Origin: Rhodobacter sp. 24-YEA-8
GTDB lineage: Bacteria > Pseudomonadota > Alphaproteobacteria > Rhodobacterales > Rhodobacteraceae
Direction: 5' to 3'
Assembly (NCBI RefSeq): GCF_900105075.1
Contig: NZ_FNSK01000001.1
Span: 1,129,001 to 1,193,000 of the forward strand
Length of the DNA stretch: 64,000 nucleotides
Positions 50,480 through 59,178 of the stretch are shown here, one piece after another (position 1 is the first letter of the stretch; every line of letters starts with the position of its first letter). The position numbers were made by a program, and so were the translations under genes. The notes under the pieces were generated by a model. That model made no database searches. It saw nothing but the letters and a program-made list of their open reading frames with translations, and had not been told where the DNA came from.

Positions 50480-52913
50480 GGGGGCCTCCGGTTTGGGGCT
50501 GGGGCAGGGCCTGGGCCCGCGCGGCCAGCGGATGGAAGGACTGAGAGGCCGGGTCCGCAGTGGCGCCGGCCGCAGGCGGCAGATAGTTTGCGCCGTTGCG
50601 CCCATTGATCAGCCCGGACATGTTCGAGGTCAGGGCTTCGGTATCGAGGATCAGGGCGATCTGGCCGTCGCCCAGCACGGTTGCCGCCGAGACGCCGGGA
50701 ATGGCGCCGTAATTTGAATCGAGGCCCTTGATCACCACCTGCCGTTGATCCAGCACCGCATCCACCATCAGTGCGCAATGGGCCTGGGCATCGGTTTCCA
50801 CCAGAAGGGCAAGTGAGGCCTGAGCCGGATCGCGTCGACCGAAACCAAGGCATTCGGCGACATCGATCATCGGCAGGAAACGGCCACGGATGGAGAGCAA
50901 CCGGTCGGAGGTTCCAAGGAGATGCAGATCGGCGGCAGTCGGGCGGATGGTTTCGATCACCGATGCGATCGGAATGACCATGGTTTGGCCGGCTACGGAA
51001 ATGACCATGCCATCCATCACGGCAAGGGTCAGGGGCAGCGAAATGGTAAACTCGGTGCCGCTGCCAAGGGTCGAGCTGATCGCAATCCGACCGCCAAGGG
51101 CTGCAACAGCGTTTTTCACCACGTCAAGGCCAACCCCCCGCCCGGAGAGATTCGAGATTTTCTCGGCCGTAGAAAAACCAGGCAGGAATAAGAGGTTATC
51201 AATCTCTGCATCGGTCAGTTCGGCGCCCTCTGCAACCAGGCCGCGTGAGATTGCTTTTGCGAGGATGCGACTGCGGTCCAGCCCGCCGCCATCGTCGCTG
51301 ATGGTGATGATCACGCTGCAGGAACGGTGTGCGGCAGAGAGGCGAATAGTGCCTTCAGGATCCTTGCCAGCCGCCGCACGAGCTGCGGCACTTTCGAGCC
51401 CGTGATCAACAGCATTGCGGATCATATGGGTCAGCGGATCCGCCAGCCTCTCAACCACTGTCTTGTCGACTTCGGTCGCATCGCCAATGGTGACCAGATG
51501 CGCGGCTTTACCGGTTGCTTCGGCCGCCTCGCGCACGATGCGGGACATGCGCTGGAAGAGCGGTTTCACCGGCTGGGCACGGATTGCCATCACCGCCTCT
51601 TGCAGGTCACGCGCAAGCAGGCGGTAATCCTCGGTATGGGAGATGATTTCTGTGTCTGCGGGCAGGGACAGGTCGGTCACGCTCTGTTCGATCATCGCCT
51701 GGTTGATGATCAGCTCGCCTACTGCGTTGATCAGCCGGTCCACCCGCTCCAGATCGACACGCAATGTGGGTTTTGGACCACGCCCTTCGGCATCGTCCTC
51801 GCTTTTCGGAAGACGGCGCCGGAGAAGGGTGCTGGCGCCTTCGCCAATTGTTTCTCTCGCCGTGTCTTTATCTGGCGGAGGTGCGGAGGTCCCGATCTCC
51901 GCATCCGGCGCAGGGCCGGCTGAGGGGGAGAGGGCGACCTGCTCTGGTTCGGGGGCGCGCGTCTGAAATGTCAGTGGCTCTCTCAGAGGCTCTGTCAGAG
52001 GCGCAGGCCAGGGGAGCGTTGTAGCCGGGTCTTCGATCCCGCTCGCAGGCTTGATTTCCGCCGCGACGGAAAGCTCACACAGGCCGCGCACGAATTCGAA
52101 ATGGGCCTCGACTGCCGCTTCGGGCAGCTGGCTTGCAACCAGAATATCCCATGCAAGGCAAGGCTTTGCCGGGTCGAAATCAGCCAGTTCCGGCAAGGAG
52201 GAGAGATCCGGTCTGATCTCGAGCTCGCCGGGGGCTGCGAGGCTTGTGATCAATACCAGCGGATCATGGCCATTGCTGTAAAGCTGCGGCCAGGGAATGA
52301 AGCGGATCCGGTGGCGGGGAGCGCTGATGGTCTTGTCGGGGGGGAGACCGGCGGGCGCAGGCGCCGCCCTCACCCCGGAGCCAGACATCAGAGGATCGGG
52401 GAGGGACAGATCCGGGATTGGGAATTCCTGGTCCGGAAGGTCAAGGGCGGGCAGGCCGGGACTTGCGCCGAAATCCAGCGTGATGGCACTGAAGCCGAAA
52501 TCTTCATCGGCGGCTGGCTGCGCGAAACCGGCATCACCGAGGCAGGTGCCAAGATTGACAAGAAACGCGGCTGTGACCTCTGCATCGATGCTGCGTTCTT
52601 CGCGCGCGGCCTCGACCTGATCGGCGAGATGATCTGCCGAACGCAACAATATATGCATTACCTCATCGCTCAGATCGAGCCGGTCAGAGCGGATTTCATC
52701 AAGGACTGTCTCGAACCGATGGGCAAAGGCGACCAGATCCGAGAGCGCGAAGGCACCGGCCCCGCCTTTGATCGAGTGAACGGCGCGGAAGACGGCATTG
52801 AGACATTCACTGTCGGCCTCGCCGGTCTCCATCCTGGCGAGACCTTCGGCCAGCGCCTCAAGCAGATCCTCGCATTCTTCGAAAAACGTGTCACGAATGG
52901 ATTGCATTGACAT
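50466..52913 (-). CDS. cheA: Chemotaxis histidine kinase CheA
   Basis: 815 residues. P1 Hpt domain with the phosphorylated H46 in FRAVHSIKGGAGAF, a long variable region rich in Pro/Ala (about 160-390) in place of a clear P2, P3 dimerisation (DRLINAVGELIINQAMIEQS), P4 kinase (DPLTHMIRNAVDHGLE and GRGVGLDVVKNAV) and a P5 CheW-like domain. It phosphorylates the two CheY proteins of the operon. The start follows the first cheY stop by two bases. An internal ATG two codons later is equally usable. Confidence 0.96.
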   Translation of the reverse strand: MSMQSIRDTFFEECEDLLEALAEGLARMETGEADSECLNAVFRAVHSIKGGAGAFALSDLVAFAHRFETVLDEIRSDRLDLSDEVMHILLRSADHLADQVEAAREERSIDAEVTAAFLVNLGTCLGDAGFAQPAADEDFGFSAITLDFGASPGLPALDLPDQEFPIPDLSLPDPLMSGSGVRAAPAPAGLPPDKTISAPRHRIRFIPWPQLYSNGHDPLVLITSLAAPGELEIRPDLSSLPELADFDPAKPCLAWDILVASQLPEAAVEAHFEFVRGLCELSVAAEIKPASGIEDPATTLPWPAPLTEPLREPLTFQTRAPEPEQVALSPSAGPAPDAEIGTSAPPPDKDTARETIGEGASTLLRRRLPKSEDDAEGRGPKPTLRVDLERVDRLINAVGELIINQAMIEQSVTDLSLPADTEIISHTEDYRLLARDLQEAVMAIRAQPVKPLFQRMSRIVREAAEATGKAAHLVTIGDATEVDKTVVERLADPLTHMIRNAVDHGLESAAARAAAGKDPEGTIRLSAAHRSCSVIITISDDGGGLDRSRILAKAISRGLVAEGAELTDAEIDNLLFLPGFSTAEKISNLSGRGVGLDVVKNAVAALGGRIAISSTLGSGTEFTISLPLTLAVMDGMVISVAGQTMVIPIASVIETIRPTAADLHLLGTSDRLLSIRGRFLPMIDVAECLGFGRRDPAQASLALLVETDAQAHCALMVDAVLDQRQVVIKGLDSNYGAIPGVSAATVLGDGQIALILDTEALTSNMSGLINGRNGANYLPPAAGATADPASQSFHPLAARAQALPQPQTGGPHAIH

Positions 52914-52915
52914 GG

Positions 52916-53317
52916 TCAGGCCTGTTCCCGTTCGGAATGGCCGGGGCCGGCATAACCGGTGACACGGCGCAAGATGGCGATCAGTTGCAGATCCTCGAAA
53001 GGCTTCACCAGCCAGCCGGTGGCACCTGCGGCCCGGGCGCGCGCTTTCAGCGCCTCGCCGCTTTCGGTGGAAAGCACCAGAATCGGCACGCGGGTATTAT
53101 GTGTGCCGGTGCGAATGGCCTCGATCACGCCGAAACCGTCGAGCCGGGGCATATTGATGTCGGTGATCACAACGTCAGGATCGACCTCGCTGAACATATC
53201 GACACCGTCTTTGCCATCATTCGCAGTGGCACAGGCGAAGCCGGCATTCTCGACCGCCTGCCGGAGCAATGTGCGGATGGTCAGGGAATCATCAATTGCC
53301 AGGATACGCAGGGTCAT
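52916..53317 (-). CDS. cheY: CheY-type response regulator (first copy)
   Basis: 133 residues, one receiver domain. The acidic pair is D9-D10 in ILAIDDSLTIRTLL, the phosphoacceptor D53 in VVITDINMPRLDG, then VLSTES and the conserved Lys in WLVKPFEDLQL. It resembles the CheY usually encoded next to cheA. The start overlaps the STAS gene stop by four bases. Confidence 0.94.
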   Translation of the reverse strand: MTLRILAIDDSLTIRTLLRQAVENAGFACATANDGKDGVDMFSEVDPDVVITDINMPRLDGFGVIEAIRTGTHNTRVPILVLSTESGEALKARARAAGATGWLVKPFEDLQLIAILRRVTGYAGPGHSEREQA

Positions 53318-53748
53318 ACCGGCAGCACCTCCGCCCCGGGATCAAGGCCGAGAGGGGCCGCGAGGCCCAGCCAGCGCAGTTGTTCGACATGACCGGGCGC
53401 GAGGCCGGTTATGGAAAACGCGATTCCCCTGGTGCGCCAGGTTCTGGCCGCAACAAGAAGTGTTTCGATCAGTGGCCCATTGGGTTGGCGGAGCCGGCTG
53501 GCATCGACCTCGACCGGCTGGTCCTGATGGCGGCGCAGGAAAGCCAGAATTGCAGGATCGCCCAGCGGATCGGCCCGCTCCGCCAGCTCCAGCTTTGCAG
53601 ATTGCGCGCGGGTCTCTGAACCCGCCTGGTCTGACGCCGGAAAATCCGGATCTGGCGGGTCCGAATCCGGCAAACCCGAATCTGGCGCAGCCGGATCTGA
53701 TCCTGCCACCTCTGGCAGCCCCGAAACTGGCAGCTCTGAACCTGGCAT
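53314..53748 (-). CDS. STAS-domain protein leading the che operon
   Basis: 144 residues. I prefer the ATG at 53748, which has AGGGGG eight bases upstream, over 53754. The first 45 residues are a Pro/Asp/Ser repeat encoded by near-identical short DNA units, probably disordered. The rest fits a STAS domain: ILAFLRRHQDQPVEVDASRL, then GPLIETLLVAARTWRTRG and FSITGLAPGHVEQLRWLGL. STAS proteins of this kind head che operons in several alphaproteobacteria. Their task is not established. Confidence 0.75.
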   Translation of the reverse strand: MPGSELPVSGLPEVAGSDPAAPDSGLPDSDPPDPDFPASDQAGSETRAQSAKLELAERADPLGDPAILAFLRRHQDQPVEVDASRLRQPNGPLIETLLVAARTWRTRGIAFSITGLAPGHVEQLRWLGLAAPLGLDPGAEVLPV

Positions 53749-53892
53749 GACCATGGCCCCCTGTTTGCAACACCTCTGATCCGGATATGGATAGACCGCT
53801 GAAACTTAAGGAAAGGTTGTTCCGGCCAGGTCAGTTGCCTGAAAATTCGTCGATCTTTCGCAGATTTTATGCATCCGCCGGCAATCGGGCTT

Positions 53893-53925
53893 CTGGTCTT
53901 AGGGCCATTTTGCGTCTGGCCCTAA
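53893..53925 (+). promoter_or_regulatory. TauR-like box pair upstream of tpa
   Basis: CTGGTCTTAG (53893-53902) and CTGGCCCTAA (53916-53925) form a direct repeat close to CTGGACYTAA, the element I recall for the MocR-type activator TauR of Rhodobacter. The same bases also make a perfect 9-9-9 inverted repeat (53899-53907 with 53917-53925). It lies about 60 bp before tpa. Confidence 0.55.
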
Positions 53926-53987
53926 TGACGCAGCGCGATTTCCGCGATACTCGCGGCGAAGGCGATCTCGCAGGGAAAGGCAGAGCC

Positions 53988-55367
53988 ATGGAAGGCATTC
54001 AGGGCATGAACGATATGGGGCGCGTGGTCGAAGCCGACCGCGCCCATGTCTGGCACCATCTGGCGCAGCATAAGGCGTTTGAAACCGCTGACCCGCGCGT
54101 GATCGTCGAGGGCAAGGGCATCCGGGTCTGGGATGCCAAAGGCAAGGAATATATCGACGCGGTTTCGGGCGGTGTCTGGACGGTGAATGTCGGCTATGGC
54201 CGCGAGTCCATCGCCAATGCAGTGCGCGACCAGCTGATCAAAATGAACTATTTCGCCGGTGCGGCGGGCACGGTCCCGGGCGCGCTTTTTGCGGAAAAGC
54301 TGATCACCAAAATGCCGGGCCTGACCCGGGTATATTATTCGAACTCGGGCTCCGAGGCGAATGAGAAGGTCTATAAGATGGTGCGCCAGATCTCGGCGCG
54401 TCATCACGGCGGCAAGAAATGGAAGATCCTCTACCGTGACCGCGACTATCACGGCACCACCATCGCCGCCTTGGCGAGTGGCGGCCAGGACGAGCGGTCC
54501 AGCCAATACGGGCCGTTCCCCGACGGATTCGTGAGGGTGCCGCATTGTCTGGAATACCGCAAGCAGTGGGATGTCGAGAATTACGGCGAGCGCGCCGCTG
54601 ATGCCATTGAGGAAGTGATCCTGCGCGAAGGCCCGGATACGGTCGGCGCCATCGTTCTGGAACCGGTGACCGCAGGCGGCGGCGTTATCGTGCCCCCGAA
54701 AGGTTATTGGGAACGCGTGCAGGAGATCTGCACGAAATACAATATCCTGCTGCATATCGACGAGGTCGTCTGCGGTATGGGCCGCGCCGGTGCCTGGTTC
54801 GGCTATCAGCATTACGGCATCAAGCCCGATTTCGTGACCATGGCGAAAGGCCTTGCCTCGGGCTATGCGGCGATCTCCTGCACCGTGACCACCGAGCGCG
54901 TGTTCGAGATGTTCAAGGATGATGCCTCGGATCCGCTGAGCTATTTCCGCGACATTTCGACCTTTGGCGGCTGCACCTCCGGCCCGGCAGCGGCGCTGGA
55001 AAACATGCGGATCATCGAAGACGAGGATCTGATCGGCAATACGGTCGCCATGGGCGATCGCTGCCTCGCTAATCTCCAGGCGCTGATGGAAAAGCACAAG
55101 GTGATCGGCGATGTGCGCGGCAAAGGCCTGTTCCTTGGCGCCGAGCTGGTGGCGGATCGCGGCACCAAAGAGCCGGTGGCCGAGAAGCTTGCGGCCCAGG
55201 TTGTGGCGGAATGCGGCGCGCAGGGTGTGATCATCGGGGTGACGAACCGCTCACTGCCGGGCTTCAACAACACGCTCTGCCTTGCGCCGGCGCTGATCGC
55301 GACGCCGGACAATATCGACGAGATCACCGGGGCCATCGACGTCGCCCTGACCCGCGTTTTCGGCTGA
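53988..55367 (+). CDS. tpa: Taurine--pyruvate aminotransferase
   Basis: 459 residues, class III PLP enzyme. K287 in TMAKGLASGYAAIS is the cofactor lysine. Stretches such as RAHVWHHLAQHKAFETADPR, DAVSGGVWTVNVGYGRE and GVTNRSLPGFNNTLCLAPAL match Tpa, which moves the amino group of taurine to pyruvate, giving sulfoacetaldehyde and alanine. The start at 53988 is chosen because homology begins there and AGGGAAAGG lies upstream. TauR-like boxes precede it. The next pathway enzyme, sulfoacetaldehyde acetyltransferase, is not in the window. Confidence 0.83.
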   Translation: MEGIQGMNDMGRVVEADRAHVWHHLAQHKAFETADPRVIVEGKGIRVWDAKGKEYIDAVSGGVWTVNVGYGRESIANAVRDQLIKMNYFAGAAGTVPGALFAEKLITKMPGLTRVYYSNSGSEANEKVYKMVRQISARHHGGKKWKILYRDRDYHGTTIAALASGGQDERSSQYGPFPDGFVRVPHCLEYRKQWDVENYGERAADAIEEVILREGPDTVGAIVLEPVTAGGGVIVPPKGYWERVQEICTKYNILLHIDEVVCGMGRAGAWFGYQHYGIKPDFVTMAKGLASGYAAISCTVTTERVFEMFKDDASDPLSYFRDISTFGGCTSGPAAALENMRIIEDEDLIGNTVAMGDRCLANLQALMEKHKVIGDVRGKGLFLGAELVADRGTKEPVAEKLAAQVVAECGAQGVIIGVTNRSLPGFNNTLCLAPALIATPDNIDEITGAIDVALTRVFG

Positions 55368-55388
55368 TCCTGTTTCAGGTGACATCGG

Positions 55389-55418
55389 GGGCCGCGGGGG
55401 AAACCTCGCGGCCCTTTT
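55389..55418 (+). terminator. Terminator after tpa
   Basis: An 8-bp GC stem (55389-55396 with 55407-55414), a 10-nt loop and TTTT, between the convergent tpa and GNAT genes. Confidence 0.8.
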
Positions 55419-55423
55419 GCGTT

Positions 55424-55915
55424 TCATCCGGTAAAGACGGCGTGGAGATCCAGCTCTCCCACCGGTGCGGCGCCGGTCAGCCCGCGCGAGAGCACATAAT
55501 CTGACGGGATCCCGGCGCAGCCGAGGCCCGCGCGCGCCGCAAAGCCAAAGCGCTGATAATAGTGCGGATCACCGACCAGCGCCGCGCCGGGAAACCGCGC
55601 CGCCTCCAGCCGTTGCAGCGCTGCCTGCATCAGGGCGGAACCGATGCCCTGACCCTGGCGGGAAGGCAAAACAGAGACGGGTGCAATCAGCGCATACCCG
55701 CTTTGCCCCCCTATCCTGCAGGGTGAGGCCGCGATATGGCCGATCAGCTGGCCGTCCTCATCCGCGACCAGCGACAGCAACAGGGCCTGCGCCGCGCGCA
55801 GACCGCTGACCAGACAGGCCTCATTGCCATCCCTGTGTGGCGCCTCCAGGAAGGCTGTGGTGATCAGGGTCGCGATGAGATCCTCGTCCTCACGTCTCTC
55901 ATCGCGGATCTTCAT
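55424..55915 (-). CDS. GNAT-family N-acetyltransferase
   Basis: 163 residues. I take the ATG at 55915 because GGAGG stands six bases before it. An ATG at 55921 abuts that site. Acetyl-CoA motif A is SVLPSRQGQGIGSALMQAAL, preceded by LIGHIAASPCRI, and GDPHYYQRFGFAARAG is typical of the YhbS-like group. The acceptor is unknown. It is a single gene convergent with tpa and divergent from the FucU/RbsD-type gene. Confidence 0.87.
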   Translation of the reverse strand: MKIRDERREDEDLIATLITTAFLEAPHRDGNEACLVSGLRAAQALLLSLVADEDGQLIGHIAASPCRIGGQSGYALIAPVSVLPSRQGQGIGSALMQAALQRLEAARFPGAALVGDPHYYQRFGFAARAGLGCAGIPSDYVLSRGLTGAAPVGELDLHAVFTG

Positions 55916-56008
55916 CTGCATCCTCCCGGGCGGGGTTCTGGCCGAGCGGGGTTCTGGACGCCGCCGACCCGGCGACATATCTTCGCCGCAGGTTCAGGGA
56001 GAATATGG

Positions 56009-56461
56009 ATGCTCAAGGGAATTGACCACCGGCTGAATGCCGATGTGCTGGGCACACTGCGCGCGATGGGACATGGCGATATGCTGATCCTCGTCGACAC
56101 CAATTTCCCCGCCCATTCGGTGGCGAAAGAAACCGTGCTGGGTCGGCCCCTGCTGATGGAGAACCTGACGGCGGCCGAGGCGGCGAATGCGATCCTCTCG
56201 GTACTGCCGCTGGATGATTTCGTGCCGGATTTCGCGGGCCGGATGGAGGTTGTCGGCGACGCCGATGCTCGCCCTGAGGTTCAGGCAGAGGTCCAGGCCG
56301 AGATCGACCTTGCCGAAGGCCGCGCCCGCCCGCTGCCGGGGATCGACCGTTTCGCCTTTTACGATCTCGCGAAACAGGCCTATGCGGTGGTGGTGACCGG
56401 GGAGCGCCGGTTCTACGGCTGTTTCATGTTGCGCAAGGGCGTCATCGCGCCCGAGGCCTGA
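56009..56461 (+). CDS. RbsD/FucU-type sugar mutarotase
   Basis: 150 residues opening MLKGIDHRLNADVLGTLRAM. The catalytic His is in MGHGDMLILVDTNFPAHS, as in the FucU and RbsD family, which interconverts sugar anomers or ring forms. It resembles FucU in length and in the C-terminal ERRFYGCFMLRKGVI. AGGGAG precedes the chosen ATG at 56009. The ribokinase-type gene starts about 20 bp later, so the pair probably prepares and phosphorylates one sugar, identity unknown. Confidence 0.88.
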   Translation: MLKGIDHRLNADVLGTLRAMGHGDMLILVDTNFPAHSVAKETVLGRPLLMENLTAAEAANAILSVLPLDDFVPDFAGRMEVVGDADARPEVQAEVQAEIDLAEGRARPLPGIDRFAFYDLAKQAYAVVVTGERRFYGCFMLRKGVIAPEA

Positions 56462-56482
56462 CCTTCAAGACCGGAGCTGATG

Positions 56483-57421
56483 ATGAGTGCAGTCAAACCT
56501 GTGGTGGTGCTTGGCATTTTCAATGCCGATGCGGTCTACCGCGCCAGCCGTCAGCCCAAGATCGGCGAGACGATCATGGGCGAGGATTTCAAGCTGGAGC
56601 CGGGCGGCAAAGGGTCGAACCAGGCTGTGGCGGCGGCAAAAGCCGCAGGGCCGGGCGGCGGTGCCCATATCATCACCCGACTCGGCCGGGATGATTTCGC
56701 GAAAATGGCGCGCACGGTCTGGTCCGACGCCGGTGTGATTCCTGAAGTCACCGAAGATGCAACAAGCCATACCGGCTCGGCCTTCATCTTCATCGAGGCG
56801 GCGACCGGCAATAATGCGATCATCGTGGCCGCCGGGGCAGGAGGGCGGATCACGCCCGGGGATCTCGAGGCCCGGGCAGATCTGATCCGGGGCGCGGGCG
56901 TTTTCATCACGCAGCTCGAACAACCGATCGAGGCGGCGCGGACCGGGCTGCGCCTCGCGCGCGAAGCGGGCGTGACCACCATCCTCAACCCGGCCCCGGC
57001 GGCAGAGCTTGATGACGCGCTGCTGGCGCTTTGCGATTTTCTGACGCCAAACGAATCCGAGGCCGAGCTGCTGACTGGCATTCCGGTCACTGATATCGCC
57101 TCCGCCGTTTTTGCGGCGGATGCGCTCCTCGCGCGCGGGGTTGGCGCGGTGGTGGTGACGCTCGGCGCGAATGGTGTTCTCTATCGTGACCGTGAGACAC
57201 AGCTGCATATCCCGGTCGTCAGCGCTGGCCCGGTGGTTGAGACAACAGGCGCGGGTGATGCCTTTAACGGAGGCTTCGCGGTCGCGCTTTCCGAAGGGAT
57301 GGAGATCGAAACTGCGCTGCGATTTGGCAATGCAACAGCGGGTCTCAGCGTCACCCGTGCGGGGGCCGCCTCTGCCATGGCCGGGCGCGATGAGATTGAC
57401 GCGCTGCTGGCAAAAGACTGA
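56483..57421 (+). CDS. rbsK: PfkB-family sugar kinase (ribokinase type)
   Basis: 312 residues from the second of two adjacent ATGs, which has the better spacing from GGAG. Ribokinase features are LEPGGKGSNQAVAAAKAAG near the N-terminus, ILNPAPAAELDDALLALCDF, LTPNESEAELLTG, VVVTLGANGVLYRD and the anion hole and catalytic Asp in ETTGAGDAFNGGFAVAL. It phosphorylates a sugar with ATP. Ribose is the usual substrate of the closest family but cannot be proven. No sugar transporter genes lie in the window, so uptake must be encoded elsewhere. Confidence 0.85.
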   Translation: MSAVKPVVVLGIFNADAVYRASRQPKIGETIMGEDFKLEPGGKGSNQAVAAAKAAGPGGGAHIITRLGRDDFAKMARTVWSDAGVIPEVTEDATSHTGSAFIFIEAATGNNAIIVAAGAGGRITPGDLEARADLIRGAGVFITQLEQPIEAARTGLRLAREAGVTTILNPAPAAELDDALLALCDFLTPNESEAELLTGIPVTDIASAVFAADALLARGVGAVVVTLGANGVLYRDRETQLHIPVVSAGPVVETTGAGDAFNGGFAVALSEGMEIETALRFGNATAGLSVTRAGAASAMAGRDEIDALLAKD

Positions 57422-57447
57422 CATCCGCCCTCTGGCTGCTTTCGGAA

Positions 57448-57515
57448 GCCTCCGGCGGGGATATTTAAAGACAGATGAAAAAGATGCCCCTTTTCATCTG
57501 TCTCTTAAATATCCC
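57448..57515. repeat. Dispersed intergenic repeat with long hairpin
   Basis: GCCTCCGGCGGGG (57448-57460) leads into a large dyad: 57458-57481 pairs with 57491-57515 over about 24 bp with a single one-base bulge, around a 9-nt loop. As RNA it would fold very stably. The GCCTCCGGCGGG head also occurs at 62859-62870 and 62981-62992. The pattern matches a dispersed element I recall from intergenic regions in Rhodobacterales. Confidence 0.75.
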
Positions 57516-57629
57516 GGGGGGAGCGCGAATGCGCGTGGGGGGCAGCGCCCCCCTTTCTGAGTTTCGCATTGGGAAACGGCGCTGTGGCTCTGGTGGAGAT
57601 ATCCTCCGTCCGGTCAAGTTTTTGCGAAA

Positions 57630-57647
57630 CTGTCACACTGGGGTTAC
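57630..57647 (+). promoter_or_regulatory. Candidate PhoB (PHO) box upstream of pstC
   Basis: CTGTCAC at 57630-57636 matches a PHO half-site. After a 4-bp spacer the second half GGGTTAC keeps four of seven bases. It lies about 75 bp before pstC in a low-GC stretch. Control by the PhoB encoded at the end of the same operon is expected. Confidence 0.55.
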
Positions 57648-57720
57648 AAAACCGAAGCATCACGGCCGCAGAAGGGAACTGCCCGTATGAGGGCTTCCTG
57701 TAACCCGAACGGACGTGGTC

Positions 57721-59178
57721 ATGACGGTCCTGCCTCTATTGATGATCCTCGCGGTGCTCGCTGCCGCCGGTTTCATCCTCGGTCGCCAGCGCGCGCTGGC
57801 ACTGGCCGGGGGTGAGACGAAAAAACTCCATTCTCTGCCCGCCTATTATGGCTGGCATGCCGCGATCATGGCCTTTGTGCCCGCGTTTATCGCGTTGATC
57901 GCCTGGTTGCTGATACAACCATTTTTCATTGAGAGCGCTGCGCTGACGCATCTGCCTGCAGCCATGGCGCAGGATACGACCGCTGCCACGCTGGCCATGT
58001 CGGATGTGCGCAAGATCGCAGGTGGTCTGGATGGCGCGGTTTCGGCTGGGGCGCTTGATGAGGCCGGGATCCGGGCCCTCAATGCGTCCGAAGATCTGCG
58101 CGCCTTTTTCGGCACGGTCGGTGTGGCGCTGGCCGCCCCGGTTTCGCCGGAGGTTCTGGCGGCCGCGATCCAGTATCGCGAGTCGGTCGCCTCGGCTTCG
58201 GTGGTGCGTGCGGTTGTGATCCTTCTGATCGCCGTGGCCGCACTGGCCTGGGCGCTGAAGCTGACCGCGCCGGATTTCTGGGCGCGGAACCGCGTTGAAA
58301 AGGTCGTGCTCTGGCTTTTGATGCTGGCCTCGCTGATCGCGATTCTGACCACGGTCGGTATCATCTGGTCGCTTCTGTCCGAGAGCTTCAACTTCTTCAG
58401 CCAGTATCCGATCGGGGATTTCTTCTTCGGTCTGACCTGGAACCCGAAATTCGGCGGTGGTTCGGATCTTGGCTTCATCCCGCTCTTCTGGGGCACGATC
58501 TATATCACCATCATCGCGCTTCTCGTCGCGGTGCCGCTGGGTCTTTTCGCCGCGATCTATCTGGCGGAATATGCCTCCAGGCGCACCCGGGCCTGGGTCA
58601 AGCCGATGATTGAGGTGATCGCCGGCATCCCGACGGTGGTCTATGGTCTTTTCGCCCTGATCACGGTCGGGCCCTTCCTGCGCGACTTCTTCTCGGCACC
58701 GATGGGGCTGGGGAATTCGGCGGCCTCGGTGATGACCGCCGGTATCGTGATCGGTCTGCTGAATATCCCGTTCATCTCGTCTCTGTCGGATGACATCATC
58801 AATGCGGTGCCGCAGAGCCTGCGCGACGGGGCCTTCGGCCTTGGTTCGACCAAATCCGAGACCATCCGCCAGGTCGTGCTGCCCGCCGCCCTTCCGGGGA
58901 TTGCCGGTGCGATCCTGATGGGCGCCTCCCGCGCCATCGGTGAGACGATGATCGTGGTGATGGGGGCAGGGGCTGCGGCCAAGCTCAGCCTGAACCCCTT
59001 TGAGGCCATGACCACAATGACGGTGAAAATCGTCGGTCAGCTGACCGGGGATACCGATTTCAACAGCCCTGAAACCCTTGTGGCTTTCGCACTGGGCATG
59101 ACGCTCTTTGTCATCACGCTTTTGCTGAATGTGATGGCCGTCTGGATTGTGCGGAAATACCGGGAGCAATATGAATGA
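57721..59178 (+). CDS. pstC: Phosphate ABC transporter permease PstC
   Basis: One of the two inner-membrane channels of the high-affinity phosphate importer. It has 485 residues from the ATG at 57721. A GTG two codons earlier is possible and the ribosome site is weak. The family is usually near 320 residues. The extra N-terminal 190 residues add two or three membrane segments and a linker. The permease core has VPLGLFAAIYLAEYASRRTR, the EAA-type loop PQSLRDGAFGLGSTKSETIR and GASRAIGETMIVVMGAGA. It overlaps pstA by four bases. Confidence 0.94.
   Translation: MTVLPLLMILAVLAAAGFILGRQRALALAGGETKKLHSLPAYYGWHAAIMAFVPAFIALIAWLLIQPFFIESAALTHLPAAMAQDTTAATLAMSDVRKIAGGLDGAVSAGALDEAGIRALNASEDLRAFFGTVGVALAAPVSPEVLAAAIQYRESVASASVVRAVVILLIAVAALAWALKLTAPDFWARNRVEKVVLWLLMLASLIAILTTVGIIWSLLSESFNFFSQYPIGDFFFGLTWNPKFGGGSDLGFIPLFWGTIYITIIALLVAVPLGLFAAIYLAEYASRRTRAWVKPMIEVIAGIPTVVYGLFALITVGPFLRDFFSAPMGLGNSAASVMTAGIVIGLLNIPFISSLSDDIINAVPQSLRDGAFGLGSTKSETIRQVVLPAALPGIAGAILMGASRAIGETMIVVMGAGAAAKLSLNPFEAMTTMTVKIVGQLTGDTDFNSPETLVAFALGMTLFVITLLLNVMAVWIVRKYREQYE

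Noticed and set aside
53806..53820. TTAA-N7-TTGT resembling a CtrA site upstream of the che operon
   Set aside because: Only six of eight defining bases match and just one copy is present. CtrA control of chemotaxis is plausible in this order, but the site is too weak to claim.
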